Of a stretch of 64,000 nt of DNA, positions 25,289 to 33,651 are shown one piece after another. Position 1 is the first letter of the stretch. Every line of letters starts with the position of its first letter. The notes under the pieces were generated by a model that was not told the DNA's origin, did no database searches, and was given only the letters and a program-made list of their open reading frames with translations. This DNA is from Bradyrhizobium tropiciagri (lineage in GTDB: Bacteria; Pseudomonadota; Alphaproteobacteria; Rhizobiales; Xanthobacteraceae): positions 744,001 through 808,000 of the forward strand of contig NZ_JAFCKF010000001.1 in NCBI RefSeq assembly GCF_018130545.1, written 5' to 3'. Both the position numbers and the translations under genes were made by a program.

Positions 25289-25314
25289 AGTTAAATGACT
25301 ATGGTCAATTAACT
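25289..25314. promoter_or_regulatory. Palindromic operator, probably for the divergent TetR protein
   Basis: AGTTAAATGACT and the inverted GGTCAATTAACT are arranged around a 2-nt centre, matching at 10 of 12 positions. It ends 22 bp before the P450 ATG. Size and symmetry are typical of TetR operators; binding to it would block the P450 promoter. Confidence 0.65.
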
Positions 25315-25336
25315 TATCACAAGACGGGAGGATGAA

Positions 25337-26548
25337 ATGAGCGCGCATGCGAGCCCCCTTGCCGCCGACATTGTCCGCAGCGATTTCGATCCGTTCAGCC
25401 CGGCGACGCGGGCCGATCCCTACGGCACCTATGCGGAGCTGCGCGCTGCTGCGCCGGTCGTGCGCCTGACGAAATACGACATCTGGGCGGTGCCGCGCTT
25501 TGCCGAGGTCAAGACGATCTTCGGCGACCACAGCAATTTCAGTAACGCCGGCGGCGCCGGGCTTGCCAACCACTTCAAGGACAAGCCGTGGCGGCCACCG
25601 AGCATCATCTTGGAAGCCGATCCGCCGCTGCATACGCGGACCCGCGCGGTGCTGGCGCGGGTGCTGTCGCCCGGCGCGATGCGCAAGCTTGCCGATGACT
25701 TCAAGGCGACGGCCGTGCGGCTGATCGACGGGCTGGTCGAACGCGGCTCGTTCGATGCCATCAAGGACATCGCGGAGGTGTTTCCGGTCAGCGTGTTTCC
25801 CGACGCGCTCGGCATCGACCAGGAGGGCCGCGAGAATTTCCTGACCTACGGCGCGATGGTGTTCGCCGGCTTCGGGCCCGAGAACGACTATTTCCGCGCG
25901 TTGATGAAAGAGGCGCCGCGCGTGCTGCCCTGGGTCGCGGCGCGCTGCCAGCGCGATGCGCTGCGCCCGGGCAGCTTCGGCGCGCAGGTCTATGAAGCGG
26001 CTGACGCCGGCGAGATCAGTGCGGAGGAAGCGCCGCTCCTGGTGCGTTCGCTGCTCTCGGCCGGGCTCGACACCACGATCAGCGCCATCGGCATGGCGCT
26101 GTACACGCTCGCGCGCCATCCGGAGCAGTGGGCATTGCTGGCCGCCGACCCGTCGCTTGCGCGCGCGGCGTTCGACGAGACGCTGCGCTTCGATTCACCG
26201 GCGCCATTCGTGTTCCGCACCACGCCGCACGACACCGAGATCGCCGGCGTGACGATCGGCAAGCACGAGAAGGTGCTGCTGCTGCTCGCGTCCGCCAATC
26301 GCGACGAGACGCGCTGGGAGCATCCCGACCGGTTCGACATCACGCGGCGGCTGTCCGGGCACCTGGGCTTCGGCGTCGGCGTCCATGGCTGCGTCGGACA
26401 GATGGTGGCGCGGCTGGAGGCGGAGGCCGTGATCGCAGCGCTCGCGAGCCGCGTGAAGCGGTTCGACATTGGGGGCCCGACAGCCTTCCGCGACAGCTCG
26501 GGCCTGCGCGCGCTCAGCACGCTGCCGGTCCGCGTTACGCCGAAATAG
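25337..26548 (+). CDS. Cytochrome P450, CYP199-like
   Basis: A 403-aa soluble bacterial P450. The heme-binding loop is FGVGVHGCVGQMVARLEAE with Cys near residue 355. The I-helix reads LLSAGLDTTISAIGMA, with the acid/alcohol pair DT; EAPLLVRSLLSAGLDTT and PWRPPSIILEADPPLHTRTRAVL closely resemble CYP199A enzymes of Rhodopseudomonas, which demethylate or hydroxylate para-substituted benzoates. The substrate class is therefore an inference from resemblance. No ferredoxin gene is adjacent. It is probably repressed by the divergent TetR protein. Confidence 0.93.
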   Translation: MSAHASPLAADIVRSDFDPFSPATRADPYGTYAELRAAAPVVRLTKYDIWAVPRFAEVKTIFGDHSNFSNAGGAGLANHFKDKPWRPPSIILEADPPLHTRTRAVLARVLSPGAMRKLADDFKATAVRLIDGLVERGSFDAIKDIAEVFPVSVFPDALGIDQEGRENFLTYGAMVFAGFGPENDYFRALMKEAPRVLPWVAARCQRDALRPGSFGAQVYEAADAGEISAEEAPLLVRSLLSAGLDTTISAIGMALYTLARHPEQWALLAADPSLARAAFDETLRFDSPAPFVFRTTPHDTEIAGVTIGKHEKVLLLLASANRDETRWEHPDRFDITRRLSGHLGFGVGVHGCVGQMVARLEAEAVIAALASRVKRFDIGGPTAFRDSSGLRALSTLPVRVTPK

Positions 26549-26571
26549 CTTCGCAACTCCTCAAGAAAGAA

Positions 26572-26595
26572 CCGGCGTACCTTTCGGCACGCCGG
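26572..26595. terminator. Hairpin between convergent P450 and phyR
   Basis: CCGGCGT / ACGCCGG form a 7-bp stem with a 10-nt loop. It is followed on the plus strand by GGATTTTG, a weak U-tract. It may serve both converging genes. Confidence 0.55.
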
Positions 26596-26625
26596 CTGGA
26601 TTTTGCCCTCTTGCGTAAGCTCAGA

Positions 26626-27438
26626 TCATGCCGACGCCGCGCGCGGCGTGCGATTGCGCGAGTTGCGCTGGAAGAACAGCGCCTGGCTCGCCACCGCCGA
26701 CACCATCGCCGGCTGGAACGGCTTTGAGATCAGGAACGCCGGCTCCGGCCGCTCGCCGGTCAGGAAGCGCTCCGGGTAGGCCGTGATGAACACCACCGGC
26801 ACCTCGAAGGTGCGCAGCAGCTCGTTCACGGCGTCGAGGCCCGACGATCCGTCGGCGAGCTGGATGTCGGCGAGGATCAGGCCGGGCTTCTTGTTCTTGG
26901 CGAGCGCCACCGCGTCGGAATGCGTGCGCGCGACGCCGATGACGTTGTGGCCGAGATTCTTCACCAGGCTTTCGAGGTCCATGGCGATGAAGGTCTCGTC
27001 CTCGATGATCAGGACGTCGGTGGCGATCTCGGCGGCCATCTCTCGGCCGGCGGCATCGGTCAGCTTGCGCGTCTCGGCGATATCGGTGCCGAGAATGTAG
27101 CCGACCTCCTCCTCCGAAAAGCCTTCCAGCGACAGCAGCAGGAAGGCCTGCCGCGGCAGCGGCGTGATGTTGGAGAGCCGGCGCTCCGGCGGCAGCGACA
27201 GCGTCGCCACGTCTTCGTTGTCGTTGTTGTTCACCGACACCGAATTCCAGATCTGGGTGAACAGCCGAAACAGGCCGGCGCGCGGGCCGTGCGTCTGGTC
27301 CAGCAATGATCCATCCTGCAGCAGGGCCTCGAGCATGGCCCCGACATAGGCGTCCCCCGACGCCTGGTTTCCGGTCAGCGCGCGAGCGTAACGGCGCAAC
27401 AGCGGAAGGTGTTCGGCAACGATCTGCGATCGGGACAT
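26626..27438 (-). CDS. phyR: General stress response regulator PhyR
   Basis: A 270-aa anti-anti-sigma factor. The N-terminal about 120 residues mimic an EcfG sigma factor (LPLLRRYARALTGNQASGDAYVGAMLEALL; FLLLSLEGFSEEEVGYILGTD). Residues about 140-260 are a receiver domain: acidic EDE, phosphoacceptor Asp in LILADIQLADG and the SKPFQP lysine. When phosphorylated it binds NepR and frees EcfG. ATG 27438 follows GGAG; a GTG two codons earlier is less likely. It is divergent from nepR-ecfG. Confidence 0.97.
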   Translation of the reverse strand: MSRSQIVAEHLPLLRRYARALTGNQASGDAYVGAMLEALLQDGSLLDQTHGPRAGLFRLFTQIWNSVSVNNNDNEDVATLSLPPERRLSNITPLPRQAFLLLSLEGFSEEEVGYILGTDIAETRKLTDAAGREMAAEIATDVLIIEDETFIAMDLESLVKNLGHNVIGVARTHSDAVALAKNKKPGLILADIQLADGSSGLDAVNELLRTFEVPVVFITAYPERFLTGERPEPAFLISKPFQPAMVSAVASQALFFQRNSRNRTPRAASA

Positions 27439-27537
27439 TCCCACTCCATCCTTGTTCGTGAGGCCTTGCGGCCTGAAACCCGTATTCTGGGGCGGCGTAC
27501 CAATTTGGGGCGACCCCGGTTCCCCTGCATGGCCGAC

Positions 27538-27562
27538 TACGCGCGAGCGCCGAAAAAGTTCC
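27538..27562 (-). promoter_or_regulatory. Near-match EcfG-type promoter for phyR
   Basis: Minus-strand GGAAC, 16-nt spacer, CGTA (one base off CGTT), 100 bp before the phyR ATG. Autoregulation of phyR by EcfG is known in related bacteria. Confidence 0.5.
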
Positions 27563-27583
27563 GCGAAATAGTTCCCGGCTTCC

Positions 27584-27608
27584 GGAACTTTATCCGCAAC
27601 TTCGCATT
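27584..27608 (+). promoter_or_regulatory. Near-match EcfG-type promoter for nepR-ecfG
   Basis: GGAAC, 16-nt spacer, CATT (one base off CGTT), about 85 bp before nepR. The -35 boxes of this and the phyR site lie 22 bp apart, back to back. Confidence 0.45.
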
Positions 27609-27692
27609 AGCTCGTGACCGACGAGGCAACGCGGCCAGCCTCTTATTTCGAGGAAACATCTTGGAAATCAGAGACTTAACTCCCGGGGAAGC

Positions 27693-27908
27693 GTGGATCA
27701 GATCATGAAGGAAGTAAAGAAGCAGGGCGGTCTCAACGCCGAGATTCAGTCGAGAATCGGCCACCAGCTGCGCGCCATGTACGATGACGTGGTGCGGCAG
27801 GGGGTGCCCGACCGCTTTGCGGAGCTGATCCGCAAACTCGACGGACCCGAGGCCGCCGCGGCGGCCGTGGCCGGGGGCGATACCGACAAGAACAATGGAG
27901 GGGACTAA
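27693..27908 (+). CDS. nepR: Anti-sigma factor NepR
   Basis: A 71-aa anti-sigma factor that holds EcfG inactive until PhyR~P binds it. The conserved NepR core IGHQLRAMYDDVVRQGVPDRFAELIRKLD forms the two helices that grip the sigma domains. The tail (AAAAAVAGGDTDKNNGGD) is disordered. The start is uncertain: GTG 27693 follows GGGG closely, and ATG 27705 is four codons later. Its TAA shares one base with the ecfG ATG. Confidence 0.96.
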   Translation: MDQIMKEVKKQGGLNAEIQSRIGHQLRAMYDDVVRQGVPDRFAELIRKLDGPEAAAAAVAGGDTDKNNGGD

Positions 27909-28456
27909 TGCCTCTCACGAATGAACTTCGCGACGATATTCTTGCGTCGGTCCCGAGCCTGCGCGCGTTCGCGATCTCGCTGTCCGGTAATGGTGACCGC
28001 GCCGACGATCTGGTGCAGGAGACCCTGCTGCGCGCGATCGCCAATATCGACTCGTTCCAGCCGGGTTCGAACCTGCCCGCGTGGCTGTTCACGATCCTGC
28101 GCAACCTGTTTCGCTCCGACTATCGGAAGCGGCGGCGCGAGGTGGAGGACGCCGAGGGCAACTATGCCAAGACGCTGAAGAGCCAGCCGTCGCAGGCGGC
28201 GCATCTGGAGTTCGAGGAATTCCGCACTGCGCTCGAAAAGCTGCCGCAGGACCAGCGCGAAGCGTTGATCCTGGTCGGCGCCTCCGGCTTCTCCTACGAG
28301 GATGCCGCGGCAATCTGCGGCTGCGCGGTCGGCACCATCAAGAGCCGCGTCAACCGTGCGCGATCGAAGCTCTCCGCGCTGCTCTATGTCGACAGTGCCG
28401 AGGATTTCGGCCCCGACAACACCGTGCGCGCCGTGATCGGCGGCAATGGCGGCTAA
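27908..28456 (+). CDS. ecfG: ECF sigma factor EcfG (general stress)
   Basis: A 182-aa ECF15-group sigma factor directing RNA polymerase to GGAAC-N16/17-CGTT promoters. Region 2 (DDLVQETLLRAIANIDSFQPGSNLPAWLFTILRNLFRSDYRKRRRE) and region 4 (LPQDQREALILVGASGFSYEDAAAICGCAVGTIKSRVNRARSKL) are complete. It overlaps nepR by one base (TAATG), which keeps anti-sigma and sigma synthesis in step. At least eight exact target sites for it are seen 4-14 kb away. A strong terminator follows. Confidence 0.97.
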   Translation: MPLTNELRDDILASVPSLRAFAISLSGNGDRADDLVQETLLRAIANIDSFQPGSNLPAWLFTILRNLFRSDYRKRRREVEDAEGNYAKTLKSQPSQAAHLEFEEFRTALEKLPQDQREALILVGASGFSYEDAAAICGCAVGTIKSRVNRARSKLSALLYVDSAEDFGPDNTVRAVIGGNGG

Positions 28457-28480
28457 GCGAACCGCGCCATGAATAAGCGA

Positions 28481-28509
28481 AAGGCGGCCCCGATCGGGCC
28501 GCCTTTTTT
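28481..28509 (+). terminator. Rho-independent terminator of nepR-ecfG
   Basis: AAGGCGGCCC, CGAT loop, then GGGCCGCCTT continuing into a T6 run. It begins 25 nt after the ecfG stop. Confidence 0.9.
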
Positions 28510-28567
28510 GATTGGGAGAGCATGTCACGTTGACGCGATCGCCAGACGCGCTGTCCTTGCGCCCGCT

Positions 28568-28672
28568 TTAAAGCGCGATGAGATTTGGCTGAATCGTCAT
28601 CGCGCTTTAGCCCTTTGTTTGAGCATGATCTTTTCGGAAGACCGCTTCGCACTTTTCCGAATCATGCTTTAG
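28568..28672. repeat. Dispersed GCATGATCCGGAAAAGTG-family repeat, inverted copy
   Basis: TTAAAGCGCGATGAGATTTGG...CATCGCGCTTTAG is the first palindrome; GAGCATGATC...GCACTTTTCCGAATCATGC the second. It is the element at 25108 read on the other strand. It touches the stop codon of the GGDEF/EAL gene. Confidence 0.8.
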
Positions 28673-31572
28673 CTGGCCATCGCCTTCTCGACGGCGGCCG
28701 GCTTGAAGCCGTTTCTCAACTCGAGGATCTTGGCCGCGATTTCGGTCACCGGGACCGGATGACTGAACAGGAATCCCTGCGCCTCGTTGCAGCCCTCGGC
28801 CCGCATGTGATCGAGTTGCTCGACGGTCTCGATACCCTCGGCGATCGTGGTCATGCCCAGGCTTCTGCCAAGGCTGATGACGGCACGGACGATCGATTTC
28901 GATCCATGGGTCGCGGTCGCGTCGCGCACGAAGGACTTGTCGATCTTGAGCTTGTCGAACGGGAAGCTGCGCAGATAGCTCAGCGAGGAATAGCCGGTCC
29001 CGAAATCGTCAAGCGCGATGCGCACCCCCTGCGCCTTCAGCTTGTGCAGCGTTGCCAGCGTCTCGTTGCTGTTCGCGAGGAAGACCGATTCGGTGATTTC
29101 GAGCTCCAGCCGGCGCGGCGACAACTTTGACGCCGCGAGCGCGTTGACAACGACGTCGATGAAATCGGGGTCGCGAAACTGGACCGCGGAGACGTTGACC
29201 GCGAGCTTCATCTCGCCGGGCCAGGTGACGGCCTGCTCGCAGGCCCGATTGAGCACCCATTCGCCCAGCGGGCCGATCAGGCCGATCTCTTCCGCGATCG
29301 GGATGAACTGGTCCGGCGGCACCAGCCCACGCTTGGGATGATGCCAGCGCAGCAGCGCCTCGAAGCCGCAGATGCGGTCGAGGTGGAGATCGTAGAGCGG
29401 CTGGTAGAATAGCGAGAACTCGTCCTTGGCCATCGCCTCGCGAAGGTCGAGCTCGATCGCCCGGCGCCGCTGCAGGCTGGCGTCCATCGCAGGCTCGAAG
29501 AAGCGCCAGGTGCCGCGGCCCTCCATCTTTGCGCGATACAGGGCGACGTCGGCGTTCTTCAAGAGCTTCTCGCCGGTGGCGCCGTCGCCCGGCGACATCG
29601 AGATGCCGACGCTGCATCCGACCACGACGCGGTGCCCGTTCAGCTCGTACGGTGCGCCGACGCATTCCACGATCCGGCGCGCGAGGCGTTCGGCCTCGTC
29701 GCCGCCCTGGACGCCGCACTGGATCACCGCGAACTCGTCGCCGCCGAGACGCGCGACGGTGTCGACCTCACGGACGCAGGCGTTGAGCCGGTCCGCAACC
29801 GCGCACAGCAGTTCGTCGCCAACCGGATGGCCGAGCGTATCGTTGACCTGCTTGAAATTGTCGAGGTCGAGGCAGAACACCGCAAAGCCGAGTCCGCGGC
29901 CGACCTGGGCGACCGCGAGCTCGATCCGTTCGGCCAGCAGGGTCCGGTTAGGCAGCTTGGTCAAGGCATCGTGCCGGGCCATGAACGCGATCTGCGACTC
30001 GGCGCGCTGCTGCTCGGTGACGTCCTCGCAGGTGACCAGCCAGCCGCCATCGGTCGTCGGCCGTTGCGCGATGGCAATGATCCGCCCGTCGGTGAGATGC
30101 TGTAGATAATTGCCCTCGTGCTGGGCCATCGATCGTTCGCGCTCGGCGAGCAGGTCGGCGACGGTCCGGTCGCCATGATTGCCGGCGGCGATGCTCAGGT
30201 CGAGCACGTCCTCCATGGTCATTCCGGGAACGACGAGCTCCGGCGAAATATCGAAGATTTCGCAGAACCGGCGGTTGGCGACCTGTAGCCGCGCCTCGCT
30301 GTTGTAGAGGCACAGGCCCTGCGACATATGCGTGAGCGCCGCATCGAGCCGCAGATTGGTTTCATGCAGCTCGGCCTTCTGCTGCTTCAGCGCGGAGATG
30401 TCGCTGTAGACCAGGACGACACCGCCCTCCTGGGTCTCGCTGCGGCTGACGCGCAGCCAGCGTCCGTCCGACAGCTGGGCCTCACTCGCAAAGCCGTTGA
30501 TGTCGCCGTCGGCCGGCGCGAGCCGGGGCGCTTCGACCGACTGCAACAGCTGCGGCGAGAGGCGGATGAACTCGCTGGCGCGCGAATTGGCCAGCGCGAT
30601 CTGGCCGTCGGCATCGAGCAGCACGACGCCTTCGCGCGATGTTTCCAGCGCATCCGACAACCGCGCCTGCGCCGAGCGGCGTTGCGAGACTTCCTGATCG
30701 ACCATCCGGCGGATGTTGTCGCGCATGGTTTCCATGGCGGTCAGCAGCGTGCCCAATTCGTCGGTGCCGCCCTTGGGGACGGTCGCATCGAGGTCACCGG
30801 CGGCGATGCTGCGCGCGGCCCTGGAGGCGATGGCGACAGGGCCGATGATCCGGCGCGCCAGCAGCCAAGAGAACAGCGCCGACAGGAACAGTGCGACGGT
30901 CAGCCCGGCGACATTGAGCTGCAGGTCCCGCTTGATCGTCGAGAGCGCCTTTTGCCGGAATAGAAAGCCGTCGCCGGCCGTATAATTGACCAACAGCTCG
31001 ACCTGCTGGCTGACGATCTTGGAGTAGCGATCGATGTCGTCGACCATCGTACCCGATGCCTGCGGATCAGCCGCCGGCTGTCCGTCGCGCGAGGACCCGA
31101 TCGCCCGGCGATGCAGCGCCATCCAGGCGTCGGCGGCCTCCTGGACCTTGGCGGCGGCCTGCGCGGCCCGCGTGGACTGCGAGCGGTCGGCCGCGATCGT
31201 CAAATCCTCCGAGAGGGTCTTTGCGAGTTTTTCAATCTGGCTGTCGAGATTGGCGCGGACCTCCGGATCCGCGGTCAGCAACCGCTGCGACGAGGCGACC
31301 CTCATCGAGGCGAAGTCTGCGCCGGCGGCGCGGGCGTAATTGATCGACATCAGGGATTCGTCGAACGTCTTCGCCACCAGATCGCCGGCGTGGCGGATGC
31401 CGAGGATGGAATATCCGCCGAGCGCGACCGCAATGGCGCTCATCGCAAGGCAAAAAATCAGGATCTGGGTCCGGATCGACCCCGCCGTCAGGGCAAGACG
31501 CGAGAGCCGGCCGGTCGCGAACCGGAAAGCCGCACCGCTCTTCACTCTGAGATTGCCAAATAGGCTATCCAT
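28669..31572 (-). CDS. Membrane GGDEF/EAL protein with HAMP and PAS domains
   Basis: A 967-aa cyclic-di-GMP signalling protein. TM1 lies at about 30-55 (IRTQILIFCLAMSAIAVALGGYSIL); a periplasmic helical sensor follows to about 200; TM2 is at about 205-225; then HAMP (RRIIGPVAIASRAARSIAAGDLDATV). Two PAS domains span about 300-520. The GGDEF domain has an intact LGGDEFAVIQCG active site, and the EAL domain has FEALLRW, ITESVF and DDFGTGYSSLSYL. Both activities may be live; which one dominates cannot be told. It stands alone, with no partner gene. Confidence 0.95.
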   Translation of the reverse strand: MDSLFGNLRVKSGAAFRFATGRLSRLALTAGSIRTQILIFCLAMSAIAVALGGYSILGIRHAGDLVAKTFDESLMSINYARAAGADFASMRVASSQRLLTADPEVRANLDSQIEKLAKTLSEDLTIAADRSQSTRAAQAAAKVQEAADAWMALHRRAIGSSRDGQPAADPQASGTMVDDIDRYSKIVSQQVELLVNYTAGDGFLFRQKALSTIKRDLQLNVAGLTVALFLSALFSWLLARRIIGPVAIASRAARSIAAGDLDATVPKGGTDELGTLLTAMETMRDNIRRMVDQEVSQRRSAQARLSDALETSREGVVLLDADGQIALANSRASEFIRLSPQLLQSVEAPRLAPADGDINGFASEAQLSDGRWLRVSRSETQEGGVVLVYSDISALKQQKAELHETNLRLDAALTHMSQGLCLYNSEARLQVANRRFCEIFDISPELVVPGMTMEDVLDLSIAAGNHGDRTVADLLAERERSMAQHEGNYLQHLTDGRIIAIAQRPTTDGGWLVTCEDVTEQQRAESQIAFMARHDALTKLPNRTLLAERIELAVAQVGRGLGFAVFCLDLDNFKQVNDTLGHPVGDELLCAVADRLNACVREVDTVARLGGDEFAVIQCGVQGGDEAERLARRIVECVGAPYELNGHRVVVGCSVGISMSPGDGATGEKLLKNADVALYRAKMEGRGTWRFFEPAMDASLQRRRAIELDLREAMAKDEFSLFYQPLYDLHLDRICGFEALLRWHHPKRGLVPPDQFIPIAEEIGLIGPLGEWVLNRACEQAVTWPGEMKLAVNVSAVQFRDPDFIDVVVNALAASKLSPRRLELEITESVFLANSNETLATLHKLKAQGVRIALDDFGTGYSSLSYLRSFPFDKLKIDKSFVRDATATHGSKSIVRAVISLGRSLGMTTIAEGIETVEQLDHMRAEGCNEAQGFLFSHPVPVTEIAAKILELRNGFKPAAVEKAMAS

Positions 31573-31785
31573 GCCCGCGTTTCGCCGTGTGCTCGATACT
31601 CAAGCTACGCAGAAACGCGCAGCGCTGCGGAAAAATGACTGTCTGCTCAAAATTGCTTTAGTAGTGACTGCAACTCATGCTGAAATCGTTAAGATCAGCT
31701 GGCGATAATCGGCCATACAGGTAATCCGGGACGCACCAATTGCAGCCTAGAGTAAACCGGTATTGGAGTTCCAAGCGGGGGTCTC
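31573..31785. other. Divergent intergenic region GGDEF/EAL - cupredoxin
   Basis: AT-richer than the coding flanks. No repeat, hairpin or EcfG-type site is seen; it probably holds both promoters. Confidence 0.3.
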
Positions 31786-32151
31786 ATGCAGTCAGGCTTG
31801 TTGCGCGCCCTGCGCCTCGGTCAGATCGGCCGCGTGCCGATGGTGGTCGCGATGGTCACGGGGGCGCTTGCCGGAGCCGCTCTGGGTGCGGCTCCCCATG
31901 TCATTTCGCAGAAGGATCGTGAATTCAAACCCGCGGAGATCTCGATCAAGCGCGGCGAGGTTTTACGGTTCATTAACGATGACGGCGAGCTGCTTCATCA
32001 CGCTTATTTGAGCAGCGATACGTTCAGTTTCGACTCCGGCGACCAGCAGCCGGGCAGCAAGTTCGACGTCACCTTCTCGGTACCGGGCGACTACACCGTG
32101 CTGTGCGGCATTCATCCGAAGATGAAGCTCGCCGTCCACGTCGATAAATAG
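31786..32151 (+). CDS. Periplasmic cupredoxin domain protein
   Basis: A 121-aa protein with a signal peptide (about residues 17-36: VPMVVAMVTGALAGAALGAAPH). The remainder is a blue-copper fold like plastocyanin or the methylamine-utilisation type. Copper ligands are visible: His in ELLHHAY (about residue 69) and CGIHPKMKLAV with Cys, His and Met in the C-terminal loop. It is probably a one-electron carrier. The nearest candidate partner is the di-heme peroxidase at 33652 on the other strand, but a link is only suggested. Confidence 0.9.
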   Translation: MQSGLLRALRLGQIGRVPMVVAMVTGALAGAALGAAPHVISQKDREFKPAEISIKRGEVLRFINDDGELLHHAYLSSDTFSFDSGDQQPGSKFDVTFSVPGDYTVLCGIHPKMKLAVHVDK

Positions 32152-32165
32152 CGTTTGCGGATGAT

Positions 32166-33221
32166 CTACAGGATCGTCGTCTTGAACAGCGCGGCGTGGC
32201 CGAAATAGTAGACGAATAATGTCAGCGTCAGCGCGGCACAGAGTGCGACCGGGGCAAGCCACGGCGCGCGACGATCGCGCAGCAACACCTTGTTGTCGGC
32301 GACGATCGCAAGCAGCACGGCGATGATCGCCGAGTGTCCGATCGTGTCGATCTTGCCGAACTCGAAGCACGCACTGATGAACATCCCCGTCAGCACGGCG
32401 GCAGCGCAGCGCCGGATCAGCGGCGTCCAGATCAAGGCAAAGGCCAGCGTGAACTCCACCATGCCCGCAGCACGCATGTAGAACTCATTGTCGAAGCCCA
32501 GCGTCATCGAGGCGTGCTCGATCAGGAGCGGGAAGCTCCATTCCGGATAGGCCCATTTCTCGATCGAGGCCCACATCAACGTCACCGCCGCGGCGTACCG
32601 CATCACGTCGATCGGCCGGATGCCGAACAGATCCTTGTTCAGCCCTATCAGCGCAAAATAGGCGGCAACGCCGAGGAAAATCGGGTAGTCGGCGAGATGG
32701 AAGACCCCGTAGCCGCGGACGCCGATCCCGAACAGGATCGCCATCCCCACGGCCGACAGCGGCAGCGTGCGCCGCGACAGCATCCCGGCGGCGATCGCAA
32801 GCTGCAGCGCGCCCACATAGGGCGACGACGTCTTCAACTCGGGCGTCAGCAGGATCCCGCCCACGGCCCAGATCGAGATGAAGAAGAACGCGGCCACCGC
32901 GCGCATCATCGTTTCGGTGTGCAGCCGCAGTCCCGCGGTGACGCGGTCCAGCGCGCGGATCGTCACATCCCCCAGTGACGTCGGCTCGATCAGGCAGCCT
33001 GCGAACAGCCAGAATACGGCGACGCCGAGCAACAGTTCAAAATCAAGGCAAAGGACGTTCTCGAGTCCGCGGGGCTGGCCGGCGACATCGTAAGCGCAGA
33101 ACCATTTGACATGTGCCTCGGCACTGCGCGCGGCTACGACGCAAAACAAAACCGCTGCAAGGCTCGTGGCGAAAAAGGAGCGTACAGCCGAGCCGGCATT
33201 GCGCTCCCGACCACTAAACAT
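32166..33221 (-). CDS. Polytopic membrane protein of unknown function
   Basis: A 351-aa protein with a signal-like first segment (RSFFATSLAAVLFCVVAARSAEA) and about nine further hydrophobic segments. Conserved-looking polar positions include HVKWFCAYDVAGQPRG after TM1 and IEKWAYPEWSFPLL near residue 240. No family recognised with certainty; the layout recalls DoxX-like membrane proteins. ATG 33221 (MFSGRER) is preferred over the GTG/ATG six codons upstream. Its stop is 14 nt from the convergent cupredoxin stop. Confidence 0.7.
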   Translation of the reverse strand: MFSGRERNAGSAVRSFFATSLAAVLFCVVAARSAEAHVKWFCAYDVAGQPRGLENVLCLDFELLLGVAVFWLFAGCLIEPTSLGDVTIRALDRVTAGLRLHTETMMRAVAAFFFISIWAVGGILLTPELKTSSPYVGALQLAIAAGMLSRRTLPLSAVGMAILFGIGVRGYGVFHLADYPIFLGVAAYFALIGLNKDLFGIRPIDVMRYAAAVTLMWASIEKWAYPEWSFPLLIEHASMTLGFDNEFYMRAAGMVEFTLAFALIWTPLIRRCAAAVLTGMFISACFEFGKIDTIGHSAIIAVLLAIVADNKVLLRDRRAPWLAPVALCAALTLTLFVYYFGHAALFKTTIL

Positions 33222-33239
33222 TGAACCAACCGCCCACAC

Positions 33240-33459
33240 ACACTTAAGGACTTGTTTAACTTATATCAAATTTTACGCTTCCGCCTGCCTGCAACAGCCC
33301 TCGGTTGCATTGTGGTTAATCATGGGAGCGCGGGTTCCAGCCTGTTCCCTGGTGCGGCGAATCCGGCTGGTTCGGTCGAATTTTAGCTAATTCCGGCACG
33401 GGAGCTCAATTCAACTGTCGTAGTGAAACCCGGACAGATCGGATCGGGAGGCCGGTTAA
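33240..33459. other. Intergenic region before a 53-aa gene
   Basis: An AT-rich start (TTTAACTTATATCAAATTTTACG) probably holds the promoter of the membrane protein at 33221. No repeat or hairpin stands out. Confidence 0.3.
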
Positions 33460-33621
33460 ATGTTCGGAGTGTTGAGTGTCGTCAGTATCGGGGTGGGGTC
33501 CGCCCTCGCCTATGTGACGAAATCGTCCCCGTCGCGCACGGAAATGCTCGAGACCTGCGCCGGTGCGTTCCTCATCGTCGGGCTTGGGCTCCTGGGCGCC
33601 GCCCTGCCCCATCTCGCCTGA
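33460..33621 (+). CDS. 53-aa small membrane protein
   Basis: ATG at 33460 follows GGGAGG eight bases upstream. The product MFGVLSVVSIGVGSALAYVTKSSPSRTEMLETCAGAFLIVGLGLLGAALPHLA has two membrane segments (2-19 and 33-51) joined by a polar turn, so probably a hairpin. No family recognised. Convergent with the di-heme peroxidase gene. Confidence 0.72.
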   Translation: MFGVLSVVSIGVGSALAYVTKSSPSRTEMLETCAGAFLIVGLGLLGAALPHLA

Positions 33622-33651
33622 CGAGCCCTCTTGGCCGGCCTTCGGCCACGC

